Positions 49,097 to 57,366 of a stretch of 64,000 bases of DNA are shown here, piece after piece. The stretch spans positions 1 to 64,000 of IMG/VR virus record IMGVR_UViG_3300025645_000054, one strand, 5' to 3'. This DNA is from a virus. Under the pieces are notes generated by a model. That model saw only the letters and a program-made list of their open reading frames with translations, did not search any database and was not told the DNA's origin. The position numbers and the translations under genes are program-made. The first letter of the stretch is position 1; each line of letters starts with the position of its first letter.

Positions 49097-49414
49097 ATGC
49101 TTACAACTTCCGATGTCGCGGGCCGGCTGAACGTCAGCTCCCGTACCGTACAGCGCCTCATCCAAAGTGAGGGGTTGCCAGCGTTCCGCATCGGAGGGCA
49201 TTATCGCTACGTCGAGCAGGAGCTCGATCGTTGGCTAGTCCGTAAACGTATGAGGACCACATGGAACAAGGACAAGGTCGCGTCTACACGCGCCCCGAGA
49301 GCAGGTCATACTGGATCGAATATAGAAGTTCTGACGGACGGAAAATTCGAAGATCTGCTAAAACCCAAGACAAGAAAGAAGCTGAAGCCGAGCTGGGAAG
49401 GCTCCTTCGGTTGA
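49097..49414 (+). CDS. excisionase / MerR-type HTH protein
   Basis: 105 residues. The N-terminal ~52 residues are an HTH_17 domain: LTTSDVAGRLNVSSRTVQRL, IQSEGLPAFRIGGHYRYVEQ, ELDRWLVRKR. The rest is translated from DNA that also encodes the integrase N-terminus in another frame and looks basic and unstructured. It is the likely recombination directionality factor for the adjacent integrase. The 154-base overlap is unusually long. Confidence 0.75.
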   Translation: MLTTSDVAGRLNVSSRTVQRLIQSEGLPAFRIGGHYRYVEQELDRWLVRKRMRTTWNKDKVASTRAPRAGHTGSNIEVLTDGKFEDLLKPKTRKKLKPSWEGSFG

Positions 49415-50304
49415 GGACCTCGATTTCCTTCAAAGAGGCGGTCGTGGACTTCTTCGAGGTGAATGGCCACGGGCGTCTCAAGCCCAAAACCATTCAGAAC
49501 TACGAAACCTCTCTCAGAGCGGTGGCTCCACTTTTTTCAGAATTGTCTTTGGACGAGATCCGAACGGATCAGCTCAAACAATTGGTACGTGAACGGCGCA
49601 AGACTGTGTCGGACACATCTGTGAAGAGGGATCTCGCTTTTGTCTCAAGCGTGTTCAGTCATGCAATTGGGACCATGCCGCAGGCACCGGAAACTAACCC
49701 TGTTCTTAGCTTCAGTAAACGTCACCTAAAGGAACAGGCAAGAACCCGGTGGCTGCGGCCGCACGAGTATGATCGGCTCATTGAGAGCTGCCAAAACCCC
49801 ACACAAGCACTGGTCATCAAGACCGCAACCCTGACCGGGATGCGGCACACTGAGCTGTCCAGTCTCCGGAAGGGGATGATCAATTTTCAGAAAAAGGAGG
49901 TCATACTAGATGTTGATCTGACGAAGAACGGAAAGGAGCGGGTCGTACCCCTCTGTGCGTCACTGTGTTTCGACCTGGAACAGCTGTGTCTACGAACACC
50001 GGGGGATTTAGTGTTCTGCTATATGCATGGCGCTACCCGGGAGTGGAGATCTTATCAGAATTTCTCCAACTTCTGGGATGGTGTTCGAACCCGAGCCAAC
50101 TTGAAAGATGTGAGGTTTCACGACCTTAGGCATACTTTCGCCTCGTGGTGGGTACAGGCAAATGGGGATCTGCTGCGACTGAGGGACATCCTCGGACACA
50201 GCTCTCTCCAGATGGTCCAGCGGTATGCCCACCTGAACACAGGCGGGCATCACGCGGAGATAAACGAGGTGTTCGAAACACACTTTGCACACAGCCTCGA
50301 ATAA
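49261..50304 (+). CDS. int: tyrosine integrase
   Basis: 347 residues with an N-terminal arm-binding region (GRVYTRPESRSYWIEYRSSD), a SAM-like core-binding domain (~55-155) and the catalytic domain. Catalytic residues: R195 (TGMRHTEL), K222 (TKNGKERVVPL), H287 and R290 (FHDLRHTFAS), H313 (LGHSSLQM), Y322 (VQRYAHL). GAGGACCAC precedes the ATG. attP lies right after the stop, the usual arrangement. It integrates the phage into a tRNA-Lys gene. Confidence 0.95.
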   Translation: MEQGQGRVYTRPESRSYWIEYRSSDGRKIRRSAKTQDKKEAEAELGRLLRLRTSISFKEAVVDFFEVNGHGRLKPKTIQNYETSLRAVAPLFSELSLDEIRTDQLKQLVRERRKTVSDTSVKRDLAFVSSVFSHAIGTMPQAPETNPVLSFSKRHLKEQARTRWLRPHEYDRLIESCQNPTQALVIKTATLTGMRHTELSSLRKGMINFQKKEVILDVDLTKNGKERVVPLCASLCFDLEQLCLRTPGDLVFCYMHGATREWRSYQNFSNFWDGVRTRANLKDVRFHDLRHTFASWWVQANGDLLRLRDILGHSSLQMVQRYAHLNTGGHHAEINEVFETHFAHSLE

Positions 50305-50315
50305 TACCGGACACA

Positions 50316-50457
50316 GACCCCGGGTAAGTCTTTGATAAGTGGTGAGCCGTGCAGGATTCGAACCTGCGACCCACTGATTAAAAGTCAGTACTAGCCAGCG
50401 TCAAAATTAATCTAAGGTACTGGTTTCACTCACTTATCACTGACGACACCCGGGGTC
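50316..50457. other. attP region with nested inverted repeats
   Basis: Outer pair GACCCCGGG (50316-50324) / CCCGGGGTC (50449-50457) and inner pair GATAAGTG (50334-50341) / CACTTATC (50431-50438) flank the tRNA-like core with 9- and 10-base spacings. These are good candidates for integrase or excisionase arm sites. Confidence 0.6.
50340..50394 (-). other. attP core: 3' half of tRNA-Lys(TTT)
   Basis: On the minus strand the sequence reads from the base before the anticodon arm through the 3' CCA: ACTGA-CTTTTAA-TCAGT (anticodon TTT), variable loop GGGTC, T arm GCAGG-TTCGAAT-CCTGC, then ACGGCTC-A-CCA. The 5' half (acceptor and D arm) is not tRNA-like, so this is not a functional tRNA but the identity segment that restores the host tRNA-Lys after integration. 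Directly follows int. Confidence 0.85.
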
Positions 50458-50520
50458 ATGTGCGCCAGGAAACCCTGTTCGCGACACACTTTTGCGGACA
50501 CAGCACATTTGGTAGGCATC

Positions 50521-50916
50521 ATGAAGAATACGCAACGAAACAACGGCATCGCCCAGGAGTATATCCGGGGCTCAACTCTGGAGCAGATCTCTTCAGAGTA
50601 TGGGATTTCCCCCCGGATGATCAGGTACATCCTGACCCAGAAGGGCCTCAGAGCTGAGGACCGTAAAAAACAACCCTCTTTTGATCTGGCTCCAAGCCCC
50701 CGCAGCCAACTTCATCTAAAGATTGGACAGCGGCTCTATGAGGCTTACTTTGTTAAGAGGGGTCTAAGCCGCGCCGAAGCGGCGGTCAAAATGGGGATCA
50801 GTGCCAAGGGTTTGAGGAACCTTGAGAGCGGAAGATCGAATATTGACCTGCTGACTTTGCAGAACATTGCAGGTTTCATGGAAATAAGTGTGGGAGAACT
50901 CATTGATGGCAGTTGA
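50521..50916 (+). CDS. two-HTH phage repressor-like regulator
   Basis: 131 residues from the ATG at 50521. The N-terminal HTH is GSTLEQISSEYGISPRMIRY (resolvase/transposase-like), and the C-terminal XRE/Cro-CI HTH is GLSRAEAAVKMGISAKGLRN followed by LESGRSNIDLLTLQNIAGFM. There is no peptidase domain, so RecA-induced self-cleavage is not expected. Near attP and int, it is a candidate lysogeny repressor. The frame opens 21 codons upstream without RBS support. Confidence 0.8.
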   Translation: MKNTQRNNGIAQEYIRGSTLEQISSEYGISPRMIRYILTQKGLRAEDRKKQPSFDLAPSPRSQLHLKIGQRLYEAYFVKRGLSRAEAAVKMGISAKGLRNLESGRSNIDLLTLQNIAGFMEISVGELIDGS

Positions 50917-51085
50917 TAATCGGCTATATAAATATTTCCGGAATGTGTGGTTGTTCCGAACAACAGGACAGGAAGTGTACAAGAACATGCTAATTCAGCA
51001 AGCACAGGCACCCCATACCCCCGAGGGTCGCGCGGCCCTCCGTGTGGTTCAGAAAGAACAATGGGGGGTATATGCAACAGGTTGA
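50906..51085 (+). CDS. small basic protein
   Basis: 59 residues from the ATG at 50906 (MAVDNRLYKYFRNVWLFRTT), overlapping the repressor stop, with GGGAGAAC upstream. LIQQAQAPHTPEGRAALRVV follows. It overlaps the next gene by 14 bases. Codon use is normal. Not recognised. Confidence 0.5.
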   Translation: MAVDNRLYKYFRNVWLFRTTGQEVYKNMLIQQAQAPHTPEGRAALRVVQKEQWGVYATG

Positions 51086-51773
51086 CACATTCGGTATCCA
51101 TTGGGACGGGCCGATCGCGTGGTTACAACAGGGAAGAGGGGGCTCCAATTTTTTGGGGCTCCATAAAAAGTCGCCATTCAAAAATCCATCAGGAGCCTGT
51201 AACCATCTGGTCCCTGTGGCCGCGCCGATCCCTGATCGGGTTCACTGGGAGGCCCTACTCAAGATCAATGATGACCCACTGGTACAAGCGATGCTGCCGG
51301 TGCCAAAAGAGGTGGGCTCTCGGCTCTACTACATTGTGGATCCCCACGATGATTTGAACCTCTACATCTCCTGCCTCTCTCGTTTCAGTTCCCCCATCCG
51401 ACCGGTCATGAAACCGGAATGGATGATGACGAAAAAAGCTCTGGAGCGGGAACTCCTCTCGACGAACATCCAACCTCTGGTGATCACGCAGGTGAAGAGG
51501 ACAGACATGAAACTGGTGGCAGCCCTCGCGGCCTCCACCAACTACCTACCGCGGACGTTGATTCTGAGCGGGGCCGGGGATATCCCTCTGCCGCCTCAGT
51601 ATCAACTGATCGAGACAAAAATCCGAGACACGGATATTTCAGACCTCGTGACCCTGCCCCTTGAAACCATCGGGGCAACTCTGATCCGCCGTTACATGCG
51701 CAACGAAGATCTTTTTGGCCCCATCGAGTCCCGGCAAGCCCGCCGGGAACGGTTGAACCAAGAGAAACCCTAA
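51072..51773 (+). CDS. hypothetical protein before the helicase
   Basis: 233 residues from the ATG at 51072 (MQQVDTFGIHWDGPIAWLQQ), after GGGGGTAT. Mixed alpha/beta: CNHLVPVAAPIPDRVHWEAL, YYIVDPHDDLNLYISCLSRF, then a Lys/Arg-rich end (ESRQARRERLNQEKP). Not recognised. Precedes the replication module. Confidence 0.6.
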   Translation: MQQVDTFGIHWDGPIAWLQQGRGGSNFLGLHKKSPFKNPSGACNHLVPVAAPIPDRVHWEALLKINDDPLVQAMLPVPKEVGSRLYYIVDPHDDLNLYISCLSRFSSPIRPVMKPEWMMTKKALERELLSTNIQPLVITQVKRTDMKLVAALAASTNYLPRTLILSGAGDIPLPPQYQLIETKIRDTDISDLVTLPLETIGATLIRRYMRNEDLFGPIESRQARRERLNQEKP

Positions 51774-51783
51774 CCCCAAACCA

Positions 51784-51795
51784 ATCCGTGAGGAA
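51784..51795 (+). promoter_or_regulatory. SD mini-hairpin TCC-GTGA-GGA
   Basis: ATCC-GTGA-GGAA, three paired bases; three bases (TTT) before the ATG at 51799. AACCCCAAACCA precedes it. Confidence 0.6.
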
Positions 51796-51798
51796 TTT

Positions 51799-53226
51799 AT
51801 GCCCGAACTTCGACCCGCCCAGGTGGCCCATTTGGCGTTCTTTATGGCCACCCCCCGGTGTCTGGATCTCAGCGATCCGGGCACAGGAAAAACTCCCCCC
51901 GCCTGCACTTATATGGGCTTCCTATGGAGCCACCGGAAGGTGCGCTCCGTCTGGACCATGCCCAAGAGTTTGCTCAAGAAGAACCGCGACGAGCTGCTGT
52001 TCTTCTCCGACCTGACCGAAGAAGACGTAGTCATCGTCGACGGTCCCCCCACCAAACGCACCAAGCTGATGAAAAGTGACGGCAAGGTGTTCCTGATGGG
52101 CTTCGACTGTTTTTCAAACAACTGGCAGGAGCTACTCGGGTACCACCCCGACATCGATGCCCATGTCTCGGACGAGATCCACATGGGGTATGGGGGCCCC
52201 AGCTCCCAACGCACCCAGAGCATGTTCGCGGCCATGAAGCACATCAAATACTTCTTGGCCATGACCGGCACGATCATCAACGGGAGGCTCTCATCGGTCT
52301 ACCCCTGTATCGAGCTGTGTGCCCCCCATCTCTACCCCCACGGTTACGATCAATTTGAGAGCCGACACTCTCTCAAAGACACCTTCGGGAACACGGTCGC
52401 GTGGATCGATCCCAAACCCATCTCACAGTTCTTGGGCAAGTTCGGGGTCCGACAGACTTTTGAAGCGGCCTACGGCAAAGAGAAGAAGGTCATCGTGGTC
52501 GAAGAGTGCGACATGACCCCAAAACAGTACGAGGCCTACGAGGAGTTTGAAGAGACAGCCCTGCTGGAATTGGAAGAAGTCTGGCTGGATGGATCTCTCC
52601 CCGGGGTGAACTTCATCCGCTGCCGGCAGCTGATGGAACACCCCCAGACCTTTGGGGAGCCCTTGGACAAGATCAAACACACCGGGAAGGAAGAGCAGCT
52701 GCGGATCCACATGCAGCATGCCCTTGATACGGGGGAAGCCCTGATCATCTTCGCGGCCCTTGTCCCCAGCCAAGAGCGGATCGCCCAGCTGGCAGAAAAG
52801 ATGGGCCTGCGCGTCGGGCTGATCAACGGCAACGTCAGCACCAAACGGCGGAACGTCCAGAGCGAAGCATTCATTGCGCGTGAACTGGATGTGATGGTGG
52901 CCTCGCCGGCCACGGCATCAGTCGGCTACAACTGGGGATTTGTAGACCATGTGGTCTTCAGCTCCATGGACGCCATGGACAGCTCCTTTGTCCAAGGCTA
53001 CCGGCGGGCGATGCGCGGGGTCCGGAAGCGGGCGCTGCTGATCACCCTCCTGAAATACCGGAACTCAAAAATTGAGAACCGGATCTTCGAGATCATCGAC
53101 CAGAAGTCCAAACTTGCGGCCGACGTCGATGACCGAAACGAGCGCCTGGATCTCCAAGAGACCGGGAAGAAACGGAAACACATGACGAAGAGTGGAAAGC
53201 TCTCGATGGAGGCCTTCATGAAGTAA
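51799..53226 (+). CDS. SNF2-like DEAD/DEAH helicase
   Basis: 475 residues. Q-like start ELRPAQVAHLAFFMATPRCL, Walker A SDPGTGKT (motif I), DEIH in HVSDEIHMGYGG (motif II), AMTGT (motif III), GLINGNVSTKRRNVQSEAFI and VMVASPATASVGYNWGFVDH, then QGYRRAMR (motif VI). Phage SNF2-like helicases of this size act in recombination-dependent replication or anti-restriction. Starts after a C-rich leader with hairpin SD. Confidence 0.9.
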   Translation: MPELRPAQVAHLAFFMATPRCLDLSDPGTGKTPPACTYMGFLWSHRKVRSVWTMPKSLLKKNRDELLFFSDLTEEDVVIVDGPPTKRTKLMKSDGKVFLMGFDCFSNNWQELLGYHPDIDAHVSDEIHMGYGGPSSQRTQSMFAAMKHIKYFLAMTGTIINGRLSSVYPCIELCAPHLYPHGYDQFESRHSLKDTFGNTVAWIDPKPISQFLGKFGVRQTFEAAYGKEKKVIVVEECDMTPKQYEAYEEFEETALLELEEVWLDGSLPGVNFIRCRQLMEHPQTFGEPLDKIKHTGKEEQLRIHMQHALDTGEALIIFAALVPSQERIAQLAEKMGLRVGLINGNVSTKRRNVQSEAFIARELDVMVASPATASVGYNWGFVDHVVFSSMDAMDSSFVQGYRRAMRGVRKRALLITLLKYRNSKIENRIFEIIDQKSKLAADVDDRNERLDLQETGKKRKHMTKSGKLSMEAFMK

Positions 53227-53228
53227 TA

Positions 53229-53242
53229 CATTTCCATGCAAT
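53229..53242 (+). promoter_or_regulatory. operator-like motif CATTTCCATGCAAT
   Basis: Exact match to the 30783 site (opposite strand), three bases after the helicase stop. Confidence 0.6.
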
Positions 53243-53397
53243 CGCGAAAACGAATGATTGATTATGACACTACTTTCAATCATTAAGTACTTGTCCCTGT
53301 GTTGGTCGGGGGGTCGGAGTTCCAGCTCTAACCCCCCATCTTCCAGCCCTCGGATTTTATGCAATCACAGTCTCAAAAGACAGAAAGAACATCTATT
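53243..53397 (+). other. intergenic region with two hairpins
   Basis: 155 bases. AATGATTGA (53253-53261) / TCAATCATT (53276-53284) and GGGGGGT (53308-53314) / ACCCCCC (53331-53337) form stems. Neither has a clean U-tract. A promoter for the SSB-like gene is likely here but none is clear. Confidence 0.5.
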
Positions 53398-54063
53398 ATG
53401 GCCGATATGTCAGCAGCAATCAAGAAAGCACAGGAAGCAGCCGGAGAAGTCATCGACGCAGAAGCGCAGTATGACGTCCCAGCTACCACGGCCCCACAGG
53501 CCGGTGCTGTCGTCCCTTTCCAAAAACCATCTATGGCCGCGTTGGGCAACGCCACAGGCATCAACAACCAAGTTGATATGTGGCTCAAGGTCAACGAGCA
53601 CGGCATCCAGATCGGTTCGGAAAAACCCCTGATCACCGACGGGCTCAAAGTCAAAGTCGCCATGGTGGAAGACGAAGGTTTCTTCGTCAAACAGTCCATC
53701 AAATGGGGCAAGCCCATCAACTACGCATCCACCTACGACGGCATCATGTCCGACAAAGGTGGCAGCTGGAACGATCAAGTCGCCATGGTGCAGGCCATCG
53801 ATCCCACAGCAAAGATGTTCCCATCAGCGGACATCCTTCTGGTCCTCGCCGAGGATTTGAAGCTGAAGGATAAGACCCTGCCCGCCGGCACAAAACTGGG
53901 TCACACTCTGTCCATGTCGAACTTCGGCAACTGGTCCGAGCTCTATCGTGAAGCGGCTGCGGCCAATCAGGTCGGTCAGGAGATCGATCTGCAGTTGGAT
54001 TACGAAGAGATCAACGGCAAAAACGGGTTCACTTGGGGCGTCCTGACGTTCGCCCTTTCCTAA
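53398..54063 (+). CDS. probable single-strand DNA-binding or replication accessory protein
   Basis: 221 residues from the ATG at 53398 (MADMSAAIKKAQEAAGEVID); a second start 13 codons upstream (53359) cannot be excluded. A beta-rich core follows: NQVDMWLKVNEHGIQIGSEK, VKQSIKWGKPINYASTYDGI, SMSNFGNWSELYREAAAANQ, NGKNGFTWGVLTFALS. Proteins of this kind lie just before DNA polymerase in related siphophages. SSB function is an inference from position; no OB-fold signature is provable by eye. Confidence 0.6.
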   Translation: MADMSAAIKKAQEAAGEVIDAEAQYDVPATTAPQAGAVVPFQKPSMAALGNATGINNQVDMWLKVNEHGIQIGSEKPLITDGLKVKVAMVEDEGFFVKQSIKWGKPINYASTYDGIMSDKGGSWNDQVAMVQAIDPTAKMFPSADILLVLAEDLKLKDKTLPAGTKLGHTLSMSNFGNWSELYREAAAANQVGQEIDLQLDYEEINGKNGFTWGVLTFALS

Positions 54064-54106
54064 CCCACCCTTTCTCTGGGGTTTTCCCTGTTGCTCCAGA
54101 GACTCC

Positions 54107-54144
54107 GGCCTTCCCCTAGCGTCCTCCCACGTGGGGGGAAGGCC
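54107..54144 (+). terminator. GC-rich hairpin between SSB-like and polymerase genes
   Basis: GGCCTTCCCC / GGGGAAGGCC, a 10-bp stem that encloses CCCAC/GTGGG. There is no U-tract, so it may be a partial terminator or mRNA-stabilising element. A C-rich leader to the polymerase follows. Confidence 0.5.
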
Positions 54145-54178
54145 ACCCCCACACCCCCCCCATAAATTCGAGGTTATT

Positions 54179-56665
54179 ATGACCGTCAAATCAGAACTGA
54201 TTGACGCCCGGAACTGGGCTGTCCTCAAGGATCTGTTGATCCAAGACGTGAGCGAGGCCGGTATCGTCGGCTTCGACATCGAGACCTGTGATCCGGATCG
54301 TCACGCAGGTCTCACAGATTTCATGAAGGCCGGGGGCGGCAAGCGCCTTGTCTTCGACGTCAACCGCACCATCGTGACCGGGTTCTCTTGGTATTGTGAT
54401 GACGCCGACACCGCCTACTATCTGAACCTGAACCATGCTGACGTTGAGAACCGGATCCCATGGTCCGAGGCCCGTCAGATTTTGGATGCCCGCCCCACGG
54501 GTGGTTGCCATACCTTGTGCCACAACGCGCCCTTTGAGCTGACCATGATGCAGTCCTCTCTGGGCTTCGATCTGGGCCCCGACGTGATCTGCACCATGCA
54601 GATGGCTGTCTCGACCTTCAACGAAGACCAGTATGCTGTTGATGACATGATGTCTGCCGGGTTCGGTGGGATCCAGTCCCTGCTGGTGCCTCTGGGCAAG
54701 GCCTTCGCGACCTGTGACCCCCAGAACCTGACCGAGGTGCAGGGGGATCTGATGTCCCGCGTCCTGGCAAAGACCTCGGTCGCGGCCCACAGCTACAACG
54801 GCATGGTCCGAGAGATGTCCTACGGCTACGGCCTGAAGAAGCTGACCAAGAAGTTCTTTGGCTACGAGCAGACAGAATTCAAAACCGTTCTGAACGGCAA
54901 GGCCCACATGGGTGAGCTGACCGGTGACGAAGTCTGTGCCTACGGCGCGGACGACGCCTACTGGTGTGTCCGTCTCTTCCACAAGTTCCTGCCCATGATG
55001 ATGGCCCAGAACGATCAACTCTGGGACACATTCCTGACGCAGGAAAACCCGATGATCTACGTGTTCGCGGACATCTGGTCCAACGGTCTGGTGATCGACC
55101 TAGACGCTGTGACTGCCAAACGGGACGAAGAGCGCCAGAACTACGCTGCGGCCGTGCGTCAGATGCATGCTCACATCCGGGGGATGCTGCCCTATCCCGA
55201 GGCCCTGAACGAGGGGCTGAAGCACGACAAGTGGTACGCCAAGAACCCCACCAGCTACCGGAAGAAGATCACGGCGTGGGCGATGAAGGACCTGCCAGAT
55301 GACAACTTCGCGGCGGTCTATTCCACGGCCGGCCCCGTGTCCGCAGCGTGGGCTGCCGATCGGGGTCTGCCCAAAAGCACTGGGCCGAACCTGAGCTACT
55401 ACATGAGCGTCCGGTCCATCATGTACGACCTGACCGGTCTCAAGCCCCGGATGGCGGACGGCAAGGTGGCCTCCGACAAGAAGGCCCGGGAGAAGATGAA
55501 GGGCAAGGGTATCGATGATCTCTTGGAGATCATGACCCAGCTGGCCGGTATCGAGCAGCGCATGAAGCTGTATCTGACACCCTATACCCAGTTGATCGAC
55601 CCAGAGACCGGTCGTGTCTACCCAGTGGTATCCTCCCGCCTGAACTCACGTCGGATGGCGATGTCCAACCCCAACGGCATGCAACTGGCCAAGCGGGGGG
55701 AGTCCACCTACATCCGGGGCTTCTACAAAGCCGATGCGGAGGATCACGTGATCGTCTCCATCGACTGGAGCCAAGTGGAGTTGGTCGAGATCGGGGACTT
55801 TTCTGGAGACCCCGAGTTTGCCAACGCCTTCGGACAGATCCCCTACAACGACCTGCACAAGAAGGCGGTCTCGGATCTGATGGACATCGCGATCGAGGAC
55901 GTGACCAAGAAGCTCCGCGGCGACGTGGGCAAGGTGGCCAACTTCAACTATTGGTACTCCGGAGCCCTCTCAACTGTGGGGGACATCATGGGCTGGTCCT
56001 CTGACAAGATGTGGGAGATGACCGACCGGTACCGCACCACGTTTGCCATCGCAGAAAAATGGCGCACGGATCTGATCATTGAGGCACGTGAGAAGGGGTA
56101 TGTCACCCTTCCAGATGGCCACCGCCGGCACCGCTTTGAGGCCAGCTACATCTGGCAGCGCCTGTGGACAGAACGCTGGGCCGCAACCCGGCATCAGGGT
56201 CTGGTCAATTTCGGAGACCTGTTCGTCAAGAGGATCACCAGCCGCGCCGGCAACCAGATCGTGAACTCCATGATCCAAGGGTCCTGCGCCACACTGGCAA
56301 AGCGATCCATCCTGGGGATCAACGCAGAGCTGAAGTCCCGCTTCCGCTTCCGCTTCCTGATGCCCATCCACGACGAATTGGTGTTCAGCGTTCACAAGGA
56401 CGACGCCGTGGGCTTCATCAAAGAGGCCAAGCGTATCATGTGTGACCACCCCACCATCATCACCCGATTGGTCCTGGATGCGACAGCTTCATGCGGCCGC
56501 AACTTTGAGCCCTTCGACATCGACCGGGCCCCTCTGGGCCAGATCGAGTTGGACGAAGCCCCAGAGATTTTGGGGTTCACCAAGGATCAGAAGCTGGATG
56601 ACGACGGTATCCAGACGGTGATCGACTATCTTTTCAACCCCAACCCAGTGAGGAACGCAGCATGA
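54179..56665 (+). CDS. polA: family A DNA polymerase with 3'-5' exonuclease domain
   Basis: 828 residues from the ATG at 54179. ExoI motif VGFDIETCD (D33, E35), then HTLCHNAPFEL (ExoII) and CAYGADDAYWC (ExoIII). Polymerase motif A is VIVSIDWSQVELVEIGDF (~524-540), motif B KLRGDVGKVANFNYWYSG, and motif C MPIHDELVFSV (~730). No 5'-nuclease domain. It replicates phage DNA with the primase-helicase. Preceded by a C-rich leader. Confidence 0.95.
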   Translation: MTVKSELIDARNWAVLKDLLIQDVSEAGIVGFDIETCDPDRHAGLTDFMKAGGGKRLVFDVNRTIVTGFSWYCDDADTAYYLNLNHADVENRIPWSEARQILDARPTGGCHTLCHNAPFELTMMQSSLGFDLGPDVICTMQMAVSTFNEDQYAVDDMMSAGFGGIQSLLVPLGKAFATCDPQNLTEVQGDLMSRVLAKTSVAAHSYNGMVREMSYGYGLKKLTKKFFGYEQTEFKTVLNGKAHMGELTGDEVCAYGADDAYWCVRLFHKFLPMMMAQNDQLWDTFLTQENPMIYVFADIWSNGLVIDLDAVTAKRDEERQNYAAAVRQMHAHIRGMLPYPEALNEGLKHDKWYAKNPTSYRKKITAWAMKDLPDDNFAAVYSTAGPVSAAWAADRGLPKSTGPNLSYYMSVRSIMYDLTGLKPRMADGKVASDKKAREKMKGKGIDDLLEIMTQLAGIEQRMKLYLTPYTQLIDPETGRVYPVVSSRLNSRRMAMSNPNGMQLAKRGESTYIRGFYKADAEDHVIVSIDWSQVELVEIGDFSGDPEFANAFGQIPYNDLHKKAVSDLMDIAIEDVTKKLRGDVGKVANFNYWYSGALSTVGDIMGWSSDKMWEMTDRYRTTFAIAEKWRTDLIIEAREKGYVTLPDGHRRHRFEASYIWQRLWTERWAATRHQGLVNFGDLFVKRITSRAGNQIVNSMIQGSCATLAKRSILGINAELKSRFRFRFLMPIHDELVFSVHKDDAVGFIKEAKRIMCDHPTIITRLVLDATASCGRNFEPFDIDRAPLGQIELDEAPEILGFTKDQKLDDDGIQTVIDYLFNPNPVRNAA

Positions 56666-56829
56666 GAATTCCACTCCACGGCACCAAAGACCGCGAAGAA
56701 ATCATCGACCTGCACATGCGGGCCGCGCAGCTGAACCCAAAGGGGTTCCGGACACCTTCGAACAAGAGACAGAAGAAGGTCCCTAAGACCCGCATCGAGC
56801 GAATGGCGACGGAGGTCTACGGCAAATGA
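56662..56829 (+). CDS. 55-residue basic protein after DNA polymerase
   Basis: ATG at 56662 overlaps the polymerase stop (ATGA). It reads MRIPLHGTKDREEIIDLHMR and ends RIERMATEVYGK, with the basic middle NPKGFRTPSNKRQKKVPK. GAGG precedes it. Its position suggests a polymerase or replication accessory peptide. Its own stop overlaps the next start. Not recognised. Confidence 0.7.
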   Translation: MRIPLHGTKDREEIIDLHMRAAQLNPKGFRTPSNKRQKKVPKTRIERMATEVYGK

Positions 56830-57296
56830 ACCACGACATTTATAAATCTGGACAGGTGGCGCGGTATCACTGCAACCCGACCATGTCTCTGTTCAGACAG
56901 ACCAATGCAGACCACCAATGGGGCTGCGTTATTCTGATCCTCATGCTCCACCCCAACCCCAGTGTCAGTCTGATCCGGGCAGCGGCCACGCACGATGTCG
57001 GAGAGATCGGGTCGGGCGATCTCTCCCATCAGGTGAAACAGGCTAATCCTGAACATGCTGCGAACCATGATGCACTGGAACAGTATGTGTCGGAGGAGAT
57101 GGGGTGCCCCCGGCCGTACCTCTCTGAGGGGGAGAAGGACTGGTTGAAATTCGCGGACCGTCTGGAAGCCTATCTGTACATGCGGATGTATGGCCAGTCA
57201 GCCCAATGGGGCGAGGAGCATCTTTCGGATCTCCGTCTCCGGGCCCAGAACCTGAAAGTCTCCAACAGATTTGAGGAGCTGATCAATGGCCAATGA
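56826..57296 (+). CDS. HD-domain 5'-nucleotidase-like protein (YfbR-type)
   Basis: 156 residues. GQVARYHCNPTMSLFRQTNA, DHQWGCVILILMLHPNPSVS and LIRAAATHDVGEIGSGDLSH match YfbR-like HD phosphohydrolases (H..HQW, HD..E, and a later D in FADRLEAYLYMRM). It would dephosphorylate dNMPs or similar. Fits the nucleotide-metabolism genes nearby (dNMP kinase, ThyX). Confidence 0.85.
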   Translation: MNHDIYKSGQVARYHCNPTMSLFRQTNADHQWGCVILILMLHPNPSVSLIRAAATHDVGEIGSGDLSHQVKQANPEHAANHDALEQYVSEEMGCPRPYLSEGEKDWLKFADRLEAYLYMRMYGQSAQWGEEHLSDLRLRAQNLKVSNRFEELINGQ

Positions 57297-57366
57297 CTGG
57301 CAATCGACAACAACATTACCTTCACCCCCTTCTGCTTCACAGCGCAGAGAAACACGGAGTACTTCG

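Noticed and set aside
50340-50460. Functional phage tRNA gene
   Set aside because: The anticodon and T arms are perfect, but no matching acceptor 5' strand or normal-size D arm can be found upstream. It fits attP identity with a host tRNA instead.
54107-54144. Strong terminator before DNA polymerase
   Set aside because: The stem is perfect but there is no U-tract, so it is listed only as a hairpin with low confidence as terminator.
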